Assembly: GCA_002364215.1 (NCBI GenBank)
Contig: DEXQ01000007.1
Location: forward strand, 62,001-126,000
DNA length: 64,000 bases
Direction: 5' to 3'
Origin: Aequorivita sp. UBA3180
GTDB lineage: Bacteria; Bacteroidota; Bacteroidia; Flavobacteriales; Flavobacteriaceae
The notes under the pieces are model-generated. The model was not told the origin of the DNA and made no database searches. It saw nothing but the letters and a program-made list of their open reading frames with translations. The position numbers and the translations under genes were made by a program. Shown here one piece after another: positions 1 through 7,966 of the stretch. Within the stretch, counting starts at the first letter, position 1, and every line of letters begins with the position of its first letter.

Positions 1-874
1 GCTCTCCGCGAACGATGTCTTTGTTTCCAGTTGTTGTAATTACAATATCAGCATTGCCAACAACGGTTTCCAATTTTTTCACTTCAAACCCGTCCATTGC
101 GGCTTGTAGCGCACAAATGGGGTCAATTTCGGTAACGGTAACAATACTTCCCGCACCTTTAAACGAAGCGGCAGTTCCTTTACCCACATCGCCATAACCG
201 CAAACAACCACACGCTTTCCGGCCATCATAATATCAGTGGCACGGCGGATTGCATCTACGGCACTTTCGCGGCACCCGTATTTGTTATCGAATTTACTTT
301 TGGTAACGCTATCGTTAATATTGATTGCCGGCATTGGCAAAGTACCTTTTTTCATTCGCTCGTAAAGACGGTGAACGCCAGTGGTGGTTTCTTCAGAAAT
401 ACCTTTCACGCCAGCGGCAAGCTCCGGGTATTTATCCAAAACCATATTTGTTAAATCGCCGCCATCGTCAAGAATCATATTCAACGGTTTGCGGTCTTCG
501 CCAAAGAAAAGCGTTTGCTCAATACACCAGTCAAATTCCTCTTCGGTCATACCTTTCCAAGCATATACTGGAATTCCAGCGTCGGCAATTGCAGCAGCAG
601 CGTGATCCTGTGTAGAGAAAATGTTGCAAGAACTCCAAGTAACTTCAGCGCCAAGAGCTTTCAAAGTTTCAATAAGCACAGCCGTTTGGATGGTCATGTG
701 AAGACATCCCGCAATGCGCGCACCTTTCAAAGGCTGCTCGTCTCCGTATTCTTCACGCAGGCTCATAAGCCCCGGCATTTCAGCTTCGGCAAGCTCAATT
801 TCTTTTCTTCCCCAGTCTGCCAGGGAAATATCTTTTACTTTAAACGCCGTGTAAGGCACAGTTTTCGTTGACAT
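1..874 (-). CDS. ahcY: Adenosylhomocysteinase, 5' part (cut by window edge)
   Basis: S-adenosylhomocysteine hydrolase, which splits SAH into adenosine and homocysteine in the activated methyl cycle, in the cytoplasm with bound NAD. The first 291 codons are visible on the minus strand, beginning MSTKTVPYTAFKVKD. Seen: the substrate-domain segment GCLHMTIQTAVLIETL, the run SSCNIFSTQDHAAAA, and the NAD-binding loop VVVCGYGDVGKG near residue 226. The stop codon lies outside the window, so no frame of this gene closes here. A TACTTTTG promoter element stands about 65 bp upstream of the start. The gene diverges from the phosphopantetheinyl transferase gene at 968. Identification is firm; only completeness is unknown. 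Confidence 0.97.
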   Translation of the reverse strand, partial: MSTKTVPYTAFKVKDISLADWGRKEIELAEAEMPGLMSLREEYGDEQPLKGARIAGCLHMTIQTAVLIETLKALGAEVTWSSCNIFSTQDHAAAAIADAGIPVYAWKGMTEEEFDWCIEQTLFFGEDRKPLNMILDDGGDLTNMVLDKYPELAAGVKGISEETTTGVHRLYERMKKGTLPMPAININDSVTKSKFDNKYGCRESAVDAIRRATDIMMAGKRVVVCGYGDVGKGTAASFKGAGSIVTVTEIDPICALQAAMDGFEVKKLETVVGNADIVITTTGNKDIVRGE

Positions 875-938
875 ATTTGTTATATTTATACCCATAAAAG
901 CGGGCATTTGTTAAAAATAATTTCTGTTTTTCAGTCCG

Positions 939-946
939 CAAAAGTA
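939..946 (-). promoter_or_regulatory. Putative -7 element for ahcY
   Basis: TACTTTTG read on the minus strand fits the Bacteroidetes -7 consensus TAnnTTTG and lies about 65 bp before the ahcY start. No clear -33 TTTG is visible at the usual spacing, where the divergent gene already begins. Confidence 0.45.
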
Positions 947-967
947 CACAATATCCTTTAAAAGTTT

Positions 968-1603
968 ATGCCACTTTACAAAACTATAACAGTAAATCCC
1001 CACACTAAAGTCTTCATTTGGAAGATTGAAGAGTCTTTTGAAGCACTTTCCGAAGGAATATCGCTTACCGGAAATTGCTCCGGAAGAGTTGAAAATATGA
1101 AAAGTGACCTACATCGTCGTGGATTTATGAGCATCCGGCATTTGATGGCTTTGGAAGGTTTTACCGATCACGATTTGTATTATGACGAAAACGGAAAGCC
1201 GCATTTAACGGGAGACAAGCATATATCCATTACCCATTCCTTCAACTTTGCGGCGATAATCATTAGCGATATTGAAGTGGGAATCGACATTGAAAAGCAG
1301 CGCAACAAAATCCTAAAAATAGCGCACAAATTCACTCCCATCGAAGAATATCGAACCATTGCCAATGAAGATGCTCTAATGCGAAAACTGACAATTGTGT
1401 GGTGCGCCAAGGAATCACTTTATAAAAGTTTTGCTGAAAAAGGCGTGAGCTTTTTGGAACATATTTATGTGGAAGACTTTAGGCTCGACGACACCAAAAC
1501 CACTGCTACCGTGACTTACGAGGACAAAGAGCAAACGTACGATGTAGATTTTCTGGAGTTTGAGGAATTCACTTGTGCCTATGCGCTTATTTCTGAAAAA
1601 TAG
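968..1603 (+). CDS. 4'-phosphopantetheinyl transferase superfamily protein
   Basis: Transfers 4'-phosphopantetheine from CoA to a serine of an acyl or peptidyl carrier protein. The 211-residue length suits the Sfp-like class. Seen: the two hallmark motifs, VGIDIE around residues 103-108 (Mg/CoA binding acidic residues) and WCAKESLYK starting at residue 144 (the W-x-x-K-E-S/A motif). The stop is 3 nt from the start of the GGGP synthase gene at 1607, so the two are probably cotranscribed. The carrier protein partner is not encoded in this window; the housekeeping ACP of fatty acid synthesis is the obvious candidate, by inference. The start is the first ATG after the divergent ahcY promoter region. 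Confidence 0.9.
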   Translation: MPLYKTITVNPHTKVFIWKIEESFEALSEGISLTGNCSGRVENMKSDLHRRGFMSIRHLMALEGFTDHDLYYDENGKPHLTGDKHISITHSFNFAAIIISDIEVGIDIEKQRNKILKIAHKFTPIEEYRTIANEDALMRKLTIVWCAKESLYKSFAEKGVSFLEHIYVEDFRLDDTKTTATVTYEDKEQTYDVDFLEFEEFTCAYALISEK

Positions 1604-1606
1604 CAG

Positions 1607-2299
1607 ATGGAAGACATTTTTTATAAAAATTTTCTGAAATCCATAGCCGAAAAGGAAAGGCAACTTGCCATTTTGAGTGACCCCGATAAATTCGATAGTT
1701 CTGAAACCGATACTTTTCTGAAAAAAATTCCGAAAGAAACCACCCATCTTTTTGTGGGCGGAAGCACCGTTGCCAATGGCGAAACCGAAGCAACCGTAAA
1801 AGCGTTGAAAGCCGAAACACAATTGCCAATCTTCTTATTTCCGGGCGACTGGTCGCATATTACACCCTTTGCCGATGCTCTTTTGTTTTTAACGTTGCTT
1901 TCCGGAAGAAACGCTGAATATTTAATTGGTCAACAAATAAAATCCATTTCAAAACTGAAAAATAGTTCATTGGAAATTATTTCCACAGGTTATATTTTAA
2001 TTGATGGTGGCAATGATTCGGCGGTTTCAAAAGTGACGAATACCCAACCGCTTCCTCAGGAAAACATTGAAAATATTGTGCACACTGCTTTGGCGGGACA
2101 ATTTATGGGTGCGAAGATTATTTATTTGGAAGCGGGTAGCGGCGCAGAATTTCCCGTAAAACCCGAAATCATTTCCGAAGTAAAAAAAGCAATTAAGATC
2201 CCCTTGATCGTTGGTGGCGGAATAAAAACTGATGCACAAAAAAATACCGCTTACGAAGCTGGAGCGGATATGGTTGTGATGGGAACGGCGTTTGAATAA
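1607..2299 (+). CDS. Geranylgeranylglyceryl/heptaprenylglyceryl phosphate synthase
   Basis: TIM-barrel prenyltransferase joining a polyprenyl diphosphate to sn-glycerol-1-phosphate, giving an ether-linked prenylglyceryl phosphate. It is the first step of archaeal-type lipid synthesis, but the family is known in Bacteroidota. Seen in 230 residues: LFVGGSTVA near residue 47, FPGDWSHITPFADALLFL, YLEAGSGAEFPV (phosphate and glycerol side of the barrel), and IVGGGIKTDAQ plus ADMVVMGTAFE at the C-terminus, the usual phosphate-binding ends of beta strands 7 and 8. It follows the phosphopantetheinyl transferase by 3 nt. The exact prenyl chain length cannot be read from the sequence. The product's use in this organism is not shown by neighbours. 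Confidence 0.9.
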   Translation: MEDIFYKNFLKSIAEKERQLAILSDPDKFDSSETDTFLKKIPKETTHLFVGGSTVANGETEATVKALKAETQLPIFLFPGDWSHITPFADALLFLTLLSGRNAEYLIGQQIKSISKLKNSSLEIISTGYILIDGGNDSAVSKVTNTQPLPQENIENIVHTALAGQFMGAKIIYLEAGSGAEFPVKPEIISEVKKAIKIPLIVGGGIKTDAQKNTAYEAGADMVVMGTAFE

Positions 2300-2364
2300 A
2301 TTCCAAATCTTAAAAAACCAGATTCCAAAAACTGCAAACTGCGACTGAAAACTTTTTAAAATCG

Positions 2365-2372
2365 TAGTTTTG
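2365..2372 (+). promoter_or_regulatory. Putative -7 element of the pnuC-like operon
   Basis: TAGTTTTG matches TAnnTTTG and stands 14 nt before the ATG at 2387. A -33 box at standard spacing is not evident. No THI-box riboswitch is seen in the 87-nt leader. Confidence 0.4.
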
Positions 2373-2386
2373 AAAAAAATGAAAAA

Positions 2387-2647
2387 ATGAAAATTTCTGT
2401 AGAATTAACCCTCACGCCTTTACAAGACGATTACGAACCCGCAATAATCAATTTTATAAAAAGCCTTCGAAATTCTGGGCTGACGGTTTTGGAAAATCCG
2501 CTAAGTACACAGGTTTACGGCGATTATGACGCAGTGATGAATTTGCTTCAAATGGAAATGAAAGTTGCATTGGAAGCCGTGGAAAGAGGTTTGCTTTACA
2601 TTAAAATAATAAAATCAGACCGCAGCGACTATGAGCCCCATTTTTGA
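2387..2647 (+). CDS. Thiamine-binding (YkoF/MTH1187-like) protein
   Basis: A small 86-residue protein with the ferredoxin-like fold pattern of the YkoF/MTH1187 thiamine-binding family: MKISVELTLTPL, then YEPAIINFIKSLRNSG, then ENPLSTQVYGDYDAVM, which resembles the conserved region around the ligand pocket. Family members bind thiamine or related pyrimidines in the cytoplasm, sometimes as dimers of single domains. It overlaps the downstream PnuC-like permease by 17 nt, so the two are translationally coupled. This adjacency is the main reason to think that the permease carries thiamine rather than nicotinamide riboside. Function is inferred from family and context. Confidence 0.75.
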   Translation: MKISVELTLTPLQDDYEPAIINFIKSLRNSGLTVLENPLSTQVYGDYDAVMNLLQMEMKVALEAVERGLLYIKIIKSDRSDYEPHF

Positions 2648-3269
2648 TTGGTTTTTTGCGCAATATGCCGAAGTTCCCACACATTTAATAGTGCTGGAAC
2701 TAATTGGCGTGTTCTTTGGTTTTTTGAGCGTGTGGTTCAGCAAGCAGGATAATATTCTCGTATATCCCACGGGGATTATCAGTACGGCTATTTTTGTTTA
2801 TATTTTGGCTGTTTATGGGCTTTTGGGTGATATGATGATAAACGCCTATTACTTCGTAATGAGTATTTACGGCTGGTATATTTGGACCCGAAAAGTGGAT
2901 GCGACCCATTATACGCCCATCACAAAAGCCACAAAAACCGAAAACAAACAGTCTGTTTACATTTTTATCGCAACGCTTATTTTCGTTTTTGCGGTCTATG
3001 AATTTTTCGACAAATGGAACAGTTGGACAGCCTATGTTGACACGATTACGACCGCAATTTTCTTCGTGGGAATGTGGCTTATGGCGAAAAAGAAACTCGA
3101 AAACTGGATCTATTGGATTATTGGCGACCTAATTTCCGTGCCACTATACTTTTATAAAGGACTCGTGTTTACTTCGTTTCAATATCTTTTATTTACTATT
3201 ATTGCCCTTTACGGATACCGCGCTTGGAAAAGAAACCTAAACATACCCGAAACCAGCCTGCTGAATTGA
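2631..3269 (+). CDS. PnuC-family vitamin transporter (probably thiamine, PnuT-like)
   Basis: Inner-membrane facilitator of the PnuC/PnuT/PnuX family, 212 residues with about seven hydrophobic segments. Seen: LELIGVFFGFLSVWFSKQ near the N-terminus, the NAYYFVMSIYGWYIWTRK segment characteristic of PnuC, and WNSWTAYVDTITTAIFF with WIYWIIGDLISVPLYF near the C-terminus. The family moves vitamin nucleosides by facilitated diffusion and traps them by phosphorylation. A NadR-like kinase overlaps its 3' end and a thiamine-binding protein overlaps its 5' end. Nicotinamide riboside is the alternative substrate. The substrate call is an inference from neighbours. Confidence 0.85.
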   Translation: MSPIFDWFFAQYAEVPTHLIVLELIGVFFGFLSVWFSKQDNILVYPTGIISTAIFVYILAVYGLLGDMMINAYYFVMSIYGWYIWTRKVDATHYTPITKATKTENKQSVYIFIATLIFVFAVYEFFDKWNSWTAYVDTITTAIFFVGMWLMAKKKLENWIYWIIGDLISVPLYFYKGLVFTSFQYLLFTIIALYGYRAWKRNLNIPETSLLN

Positions 3270-3796
3270 TTAAAGTAGTTTTATATGGCCCCGAATCTAC
3301 GGGAAAAACTACTTTGGCAAAACAGTTGGCGGAACACTACAAAACGCTTTGGGTACCAGAATATATGCGGGAATTTCTTCAAAAAAAGTGGGATTTTGAA
3401 AAGAAATTAGTTGAAAAGGAAGATTTAATTCCCATTGCAAAAGGGCAATTGCAACTTGAAAAGGAGGTTTTGCAACAAGTTGAAAATCTGCTGATTTGCG
3501 ATACAAATCTGCTCGAACTAAAGGTCTATTCGGAATATTATTACGACGGATTTTGTCCTTCGGAAATAAAAACCGAAGCAACCAAAGCCAATTACAGCAT
3601 CTACCTTTTGACCTATGTTGACACGCCTTGGGAGCCGGATATTTTGCGCGACCGCCCGAACAATCGCGGGGAAATCTTTCGTATTTTCGAGGCCGAATTG
3701 AAAAAACAGGGTTTTCCATATAAAATTTTAAAGGGAAACGAGGAAGAACGGTTTAAAAAAGCAACCGAAATAATTGATACATTATTGGATAGATAA
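3224..3796 (+). CDS. NadR-like P-loop kinase (nicotinamide riboside or thiamine kinase)
   Basis: P-loop kinase of the NadR ribosylnicotinamide-kinase type without the adenylyltransferase domain. Seen: Walker A GPESTGKTT at residues 22-30, VPEYMREFLQKKW, ICDTNLLELKVYSEYYY (Walker B region) and TPWEPDILRDRPNNR (lid). It overlaps the permease by 46 nt if the TTG at 3224 is used. A second TTG at 3266 overlaps the permease stop in a TTGA arrangement and is a good alternative start; no ATG precedes the Walker motif. It probably traps the imported vitamin as its phosphate. With a YkoF-like protein in the operon, thiamine is as likely as nicotinamide riboside. Confidence 0.8.
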   Translation: MEKKPKHTRNQPAELIKVVLYGPESTGKTTLAKQLAEHYKTLWVPEYMREFLQKKWDFEKKLVEKEDLIPIAKGQLQLEKEVLQQVENLLICDTNLLELKVYSEYYYDGFCPSEIKTEATKANYSIYLLTYVDTPWEPDILRDRPNNRGEIFRIFEAELKKQGFPYKILKGNEEERFKKATEIIDTLLDR

Positions 3797-3798
3797 AA

Positions 3799-3860
3799 CC
3801 TTTGCGTTCTCTGCGCCTCTGCGGTGATAATTTACCGAAAAGGCGCAAAGGTCGCGAAGA
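3799..3860. repeat. CTTTGCG-type inverted repeat
   Basis: CCTTTGCG at 3799-3806 is matched by its complement CGCAAAGG at 3844-3851, with internal TCTGCG/CTCTGCGG copies, forming a long imperfect hairpin. Elements of this wording (CTTTGCG, CTCTGCGGTG, CGCAAAGG) are common dispersed repeats in bacteria. Its translation supplies the spurious N-terminal extension (KGAKVAKK) of the next reading frame. Confidence 0.65.
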
Positions 3861-3883
3861 AACTTGCAATTACATTGAATAAA

Positions 3884-5428
3884 ATGTTTACAGAAAAAAA
3901 CATACAACAAATAAAAAATCACGGGCTTTCCGAAGCCAAAGTAACGCGACAACTCGAAATTTTTAAGGAAGGAATCCCGTTCGCAAATGTTGTTGAACCA
4001 GCTTCGGCGGATAATGGCATTGCGGTATTTTCAGAATCGGAACAAAACCATTTTGTAGCGCTTTTTGAAACTGAAAAAGACAGACTTGATTTGCTAAAAT
4101 TTGTGCCAGCTTCGGGCGCTGCTACGCGAATGTTTAAGTTTTTGCATCAGTTTTTGGAGAGTTATGATTTTGAAAATGAAGACATCGATGCGTTTCTTCA
4201 AAAGGAAGAGAATAGAAATTTGAAAATCTTTTTTGAATCAATTGAAAATTTTGCTTTTTTTTCTTTGGTGAAAGAGAAATTGGAAGCGAAATTCCCCGAT
4301 TTTGAAAACTTCGAAAAAGGAAAACGCTTCTATTTCTTCGTAAAGGAAATGCTGGAAGAAACTGGTTTAAATTTTAGCAACACCCCGAAAGGGCTCGTTC
4401 CATTTCACAAATACGGCGAAAATTACGTTACTGCCTTTGGCGAGCAATTATACGAAGCAGCATTTTATGCAACCTCAAACGGCATTGCCAATCTGCATTT
4501 TACGGTTTCGGAAGAACACGAAGAGAAGTTCAAAAAACGATACGAAGAAATTCAGGAAACTGTTGAAAATAAAACAGGCGTAAAGTTCAATATTTCCTAT
4601 TCCTTTCAGAAAAAGGAAACTGACACTGTTGCGGCAACACTTGAAAACAAGGCATTTTTGGATGAAAATGGCGATTTGGTTTTTCGTCCGTCCGGTCACG
4701 GCGCGCTTTTGGAAAATTTGAATGAAGTGGATGCCGACATCGTTTTCATAAAAAATATTGACAACGTGGTTTCGCGAAATTATGTGGAAACCATCGCTTT
4801 TCAGAAAAAGGTGCTTGCCGGAAAATTGCTTTCATTGCAGCAAAAAATCTTCGGTTTTGTGGAAAAACTTCACGCTGCAAATTCTTCTGACCTGTCCGCC
4901 GGGGCGGAAAAAGTTTTGAAAAACGCTTCCGAGTTTATTTCCGAGGAACTTTTTATAAAAAACACTCCTATATATAAAGAAGAAATTTTAAAAATCCTGG
5001 AACGGCCCATCCGCGTTTGCGGGGTTGTTGAAAATACGGGCGCGCCCGGTGGCGGCCCATTTCTTATAAAAGACAAAAACGGCAATCTTTCCTATCAAAT
5101 CGTGGAAATGAGCCAGATTGACACCAACAACACACGGCAAAAGACTTTGGTTGAAAAGGCCACACATTTCAATCCGGTGGATTTGGTCTGCGGCCTGCGC
5201 AATTATAAAGGCGAAAAGTATGATTTGCTTCAGTTTTCAGACCCTGAGGCGGGTTTTATTTCACATAAATCCTATCACGGAAAACCTATAAAAGCATTGG
5301 AACTTCCGGGACTTTGGAACGGCGCGATGGCAAACTGGAACACGGTTTTTGTGGAAGTGCCACTCATCACCTTTAATCCCGTAAAAACGGTAAACGACCT
5401 TTTAAATCCTGTACACCAGCCGCAATGA
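3884..5428 (+). CDS. DUF4301 family protein
   Basis: Uncharacterised protein of about 514 residues matching the DUF4301 family typical of Bacteroidota. The frame is open from 3824, but the first 20 codons come from a dispersed CTTTGCG repeat, so the ATG at 3884 (MFTEKNIQQIKNHGLSEAKV) is preferred. Seen: the glycine-rich LKFVPASGAATRMFK near residue 72 and VVENTGAPGGGPF in the C-terminal half, suggesting nucleotide or sugar-nucleotide binding; this is inference only. The stop overlaps the arfB start by 4 nt (ATGA), so the two are coupled. It lies downstream of the vitamin-transport operon. No function is claimed. Confidence 0.85.
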   Translation: MFTEKNIQQIKNHGLSEAKVTRQLEIFKEGIPFANVVEPASADNGIAVFSESEQNHFVALFETEKDRLDLLKFVPASGAATRMFKFLHQFLESYDFENEDIDAFLQKEENRNLKIFFESIENFAFFSLVKEKLEAKFPDFENFEKGKRFYFFVKEMLEETGLNFSNTPKGLVPFHKYGENYVTAFGEQLYEAAFYATSNGIANLHFTVSEEHEEKFKKRYEEIQETVENKTGVKFNISYSFQKKETDTVAATLENKAFLDENGDLVFRPSGHGALLENLNEVDADIVFIKNIDNVVSRNYVETIAFQKKVLAGKLLSLQQKIFGFVEKLHAANSSDLSAGAEKVLKNASEFISEELFIKNTPIYKEEILKILERPIRVCGVVENTGAPGGGPFLIKDKNGNLSYQIVEMSQIDTNNTRQKTLVEKATHFNPVDLVCGLRNYKGEKYDLLQFSDPEAGFISHKSYHGKPIKALELPGLWNGAMANWNTVFVEVPLITFNPVKTVNDLLNPVHQPQ

Positions 5429-5829
5429 ACACGGAGCAATTAATTTCTGAACTTTCCTTTAAAGCCATCCGCAGCAGCGGGCCGGGCGGGCAGCACGTGA
5501 ACAAAACGGCTTCAAAAGTTGAGGTGTCCTTTAATTTGGAAACTTCCGAAGCACTTTCAGAAATTGAAAAGGAACGGCTTCCCAGCAAACTTTCCACAAA
5601 AATTTCTTCCGAAGGGATAATTACCCTGCAATGCGGCGAAACCCGAAGCCAGCACCGCAACAAAGCAATCGTTATTGAAAGGCTTATTGAATTGCTTCAG
5701 AAAAATCTGAAAGTCGCAAAACCGCGAAAGAAAACAAAACCTTCAAAAGGCGCGATTGAAAGACGATTAAAATCCAAAAAGGAACGTGCGCTCAAAAAGT
5801 CCAATCGCAAACCGCCCAAAATTGACTAG
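5425..5829 (+). CDS. arfB: Alternative ribosome-rescue factor / peptidyl-tRNA hydrolase ArfB
   Basis: Codon-independent release factor that frees stalled ribosomes by hydrolysing peptidyl-tRNA. The 134-residue length fits ArfB (YaeJ) and not RF1/RF2. Seen: the catalytic GGQ in SSGPGGQHVNK at residues 21-23, the following TASKVEVSF, and a highly basic C-terminal tail (KPRKKTKPSKGAIERR onward) that in ArfB enters the empty mRNA channel. It overlaps the DUF4301 gene by 4 nt. A hairpin followed by a T-run just after the stop (5833-5856) may end transcription. Confidence 0.93.
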   Translation: MNTEQLISELSFKAIRSSGPGGQHVNKTASKVEVSFNLETSEALSEIEKERLPSKLSTKISSEGIITLQCGETRSQHRNKAIVIERLIELLQKNLKVAKPRKKTKPSKGAIERRLKSKKERALKKSNRKPPKID

Positions 5830-5832
5830 TGT

Positions 5833-5856
5833 TTACACAACAACTGTGTAATTTTT
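5833..5856 (+). terminator. Possible weak terminator after arfB
   Basis: TTACACA and TGTGTAA form a perfect 7-bp stem around ACAAC and are followed by TTTTTAT. The stem is A/T-rich, so termination may be partial. The remainder of the gap to 6043 holds a 12-bp palindrome AAACAGCTGTTT at 5917-5928, a possible operator, and nothing else recognised. Confidence 0.4.
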
Positions 5857-6043
5857 ATACAACTGTTCTTTCCGTTACACACTTTTCTTAAAATACAAAA
5901 CGATAGAATATTCCTTAAACAGCTGTTTTGTAGTTATTTGCTGGTTTTTTCTGTTCCATATTTTCTATGGCACTACTTTTTCTATATACAAGGCACCAAA
6001 CAAACTTAGAAACGAATAAATAATTTTTTAAAAACAAAAAACA

Positions 6044-6478
6044 ATGAAAAAGTTAATTTTAAGCACAGCAATCGTATTGGGAGGTTTAACCGCAGCAACC
6101 GCGCAAGATAAAGAGCCAACTGCAATGAACGAGCAAAAACAAACTGCCGTTGAAGCGCAAGTGGAAAGCAGAATTGAAGCCGCCCAAGATGCCGATGCCG
6201 TTGTTGAAACAGAAGCTACAGTTGCAACAGATGCACCAACTGCTGAAATCGCAGCAGCAGATGTTGCCCAAGATTATAAAGAAGTTAAAGCTTCTGAAGT
6301 GCCACAAACCGTTCAAGATGCCGTAGCTAAGGATTTTAGCGGTGCCACTATTTCTAAGGCTTATGTGAATGCACAGGGAGACTATAAAATCGAACTTGCC
6401 ACTGCCGATGCCAAAAAAGCAACGGTGTATGCAAACGCAAAAGGCGAGTGGATTAAAAATGAATTAAAGAAGCAGTAA
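6044..6478 (+). CDS. Secreted acidic protein with PepSY-like C-terminal region
   Basis: A 144-residue exported protein. Seen: a signal peptide (MKKLILSTAIVLGGLTAATAQ), a low-complexity middle rich in Ala, Glu, Asp, Thr and Val (about residues 25-80), then EVPQTVQDAVAKDFSGATIS and GDYKIELATADAKKATVYANAKGEWIK. This C-terminal part follows the PepSY-like/DUF2874 pattern of periplasmic proteins in Bacteroidota: helix, strand, and a second repeat ending in G-W. Function is unknown. It is a single-gene unit with a 213-bp leader and a good terminator directly behind it. Confidence 0.8.
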   Translation: MKKLILSTAIVLGGLTAATAQDKEPTAMNEQKQTAVEAQVESRIEAAQDADAVVETEATVATDAPTAEIAAADVAQDYKEVKASEVPQTVQDAVAKDFSGATISKAYVNAQGDYKIELATADAKKATVYANAKGEWIKNELKKQ

Positions 6479-6510
6479 GCTGCAGGTATTTTAGATTCAA
6501 TACTTCTGGG

Positions 6511-6541
6511 AAAGGCGTCCATAAATTGGGCGCCTTTTTTT
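6511..6541 (+). terminator. Rho-independent terminator
   Basis: AAAGGCG and CGCCTTT form a 7-bp stem around a 13-nt loop, followed by a T-run. It closes the single-gene unit 6044-6478. Confidence 0.8.
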
Positions 6542-6602
6542 ATGATAAATTTAAAGTTTGCCCAGCCATATACTCACTATTTTTACGGTCTCACAAAACA
6601 TA

Positions 6603-7964
6603 ATGGCGCAGCAAATACATATAGTTGAAGACGATGTGGCTTTTGGAAAAATGCTCACCTCTTTTTTGGAGCGAAAAGGTTTTCAGGTTACAGTTTCCCT
6701 TACTGGACAAAATGCCCGAAAAACCATTTCTGAGAACAATTTTGATTTGCTGATAACCGATTTAAAGCTGCCGGATGATTCAGGTCTTGATTTGCTTGAA
6801 TTTTCCCAAAAAAATTCCCCAAATACCAAAGTGATTTTAATGACAGGTTATGCCGAAGTGGATACCGCGGTAAAAGCCATAAAAAAAGGGGCGCTGGATT
6901 ATATTTCGAAACCGTTCCGGCCCGAGGAATTGCTGATGATTATTGAAGCGGATTCTCAAAATACGGAATCTTCGGAAGAGCCCGTTTCAGAAACTGTTGA
7001 GCCGAAACAACCTGCTTCCCAACCAACTTCTGAAAAGCCCAAATTTGTCATCGGCATCAGCGAAGCATCCAAAAAATTCAACGAATATTTGAAGCTGGTC
7101 GGGCCAACGGATATGTGCGTTCTTATTCAAGGTGAAAGCGGAACTGGAAAGGAAGTTGCCGCAAAGGCAATCCACAATTATAGTTCCCGAAAAGATAAAA
7201 ATTTTGTGGCCGTGGACTGCGGTGCCATTCCGAAAGAGATTGCTGCCAGCGAATTTTTCGGCCACGTAAAGGGAAGTTTTACCGGCGCGGTAAATGACAA
7301 AAAAGGACATTTTGAAGCGGCAGACGGCGGCACATTATTTTTGGATGAAGTCGGTAATCTTTCATACGAAAATCAAATTCAATTACTTCGCGCTTTGCAG
7401 GAACGCCGCATAAAACCCGTGGGCAGCAATACCGAAATTGAAGTGGATGTGCGCATCCTTTCCGCAACCAACGAAGATTTGCTGAAAGCCGTTTCCGAGG
7501 GGAAATTTAGGGAAGATTTGTACCATCGTTTGAATGAATTTTCAATCCACATTCCATCGCTGCACGAACGGAAAGAGGATCTTTTTCTGTTTATTGAATA
7601 CTTTTTAAATGAAGCGAATAAATCTTTGGGAAAGGAAGTAATCGGACTTTCGAAAGAAGTGGAGGAAGCGTTTAAAAACTACGCTTGGCCTGGCAATTTG
7701 CGCGAGTTGAAAAACGTAATCAAGCGTTCCGTTTTGTTGACCAATTCCCGATTGATTCCGTTGGAAGTGATTCCGCGGGAAGTTTTGTTTGCTGAAAAAA
7801 CGAAAAAGGAAACCGTAGATTTTTCAAAGGAAAGCAACGAAAAACAGCTTATTTTGAACGCTTTAAAGGAAGCCGATTTCAATAAAACCAAAGCCGCAAA
7901 ACTGCTGAATATTACCCGTAAAACGCTTTATAACAAACTGGAGCATTATCAAATAGAATTGTAA
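6603..7964 (+). CDS. Sigma-54-dependent response regulator (NtrC/AtoC type)
   Basis: Two-component regulator of sigma-54 promoters, about 453 residues. Seen in order: a receiver domain with acidic pair E9/D10-D11 and phospho-acceptor D53 (LLITDLKLPDDSG); an AAA+ domain with Walker A GESGTGKE, the sigma-54 contact loop GSFTGA (a variant of GAFTGA), Walker B GGTLFLDEV and sensor region LSATNEDL; and a Fis-type HTH at the C-terminus (FNKTKAAKLLNITRKTLYNKL). The ATG at 6603 (MAQQIHIVEDD) fits the receiver fold better than the upstream frame-open ATG at 6558. It converges, with a 2-nt gap, on the hybrid histidine kinase, its likely though unproven partner. Confidence 0.93.
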   Translation: MAQQIHIVEDDVAFGKMLTSFLERKGFQVTVSLTGQNARKTISENNFDLLITDLKLPDDSGLDLLEFSQKNSPNTKVILMTGYAEVDTAVKAIKKGALDYISKPFRPEELLMIIEADSQNTESSEEPVSETVEPKQPASQPTSEKPKFVIGISEASKKFNEYLKLVGPTDMCVLIQGESGTGKEVAAKAIHNYSSRKDKNFVAVDCGAIPKEIAASEFFGHVKGSFTGAVNDKKGHFEAADGGTLFLDEVGNLSYENQIQLLRALQERRIKPVGSNTEIEVDVRILSATNEDLLKAVSEGKFREDLYHRLNEFSIHIPSLHERKEDLFLFIEYFLNEANKSLGKEVIGLSKEVEEAFKNYAWPGNLRELKNVIKRSVLLTNSRLIPLEVIPREVLFAEKTKKETVDFSKESNEKQLILNALKEADFNKTKAAKLLNITRKTLYNKLEHYQIEL

Positions 7965-7966
7965 AA

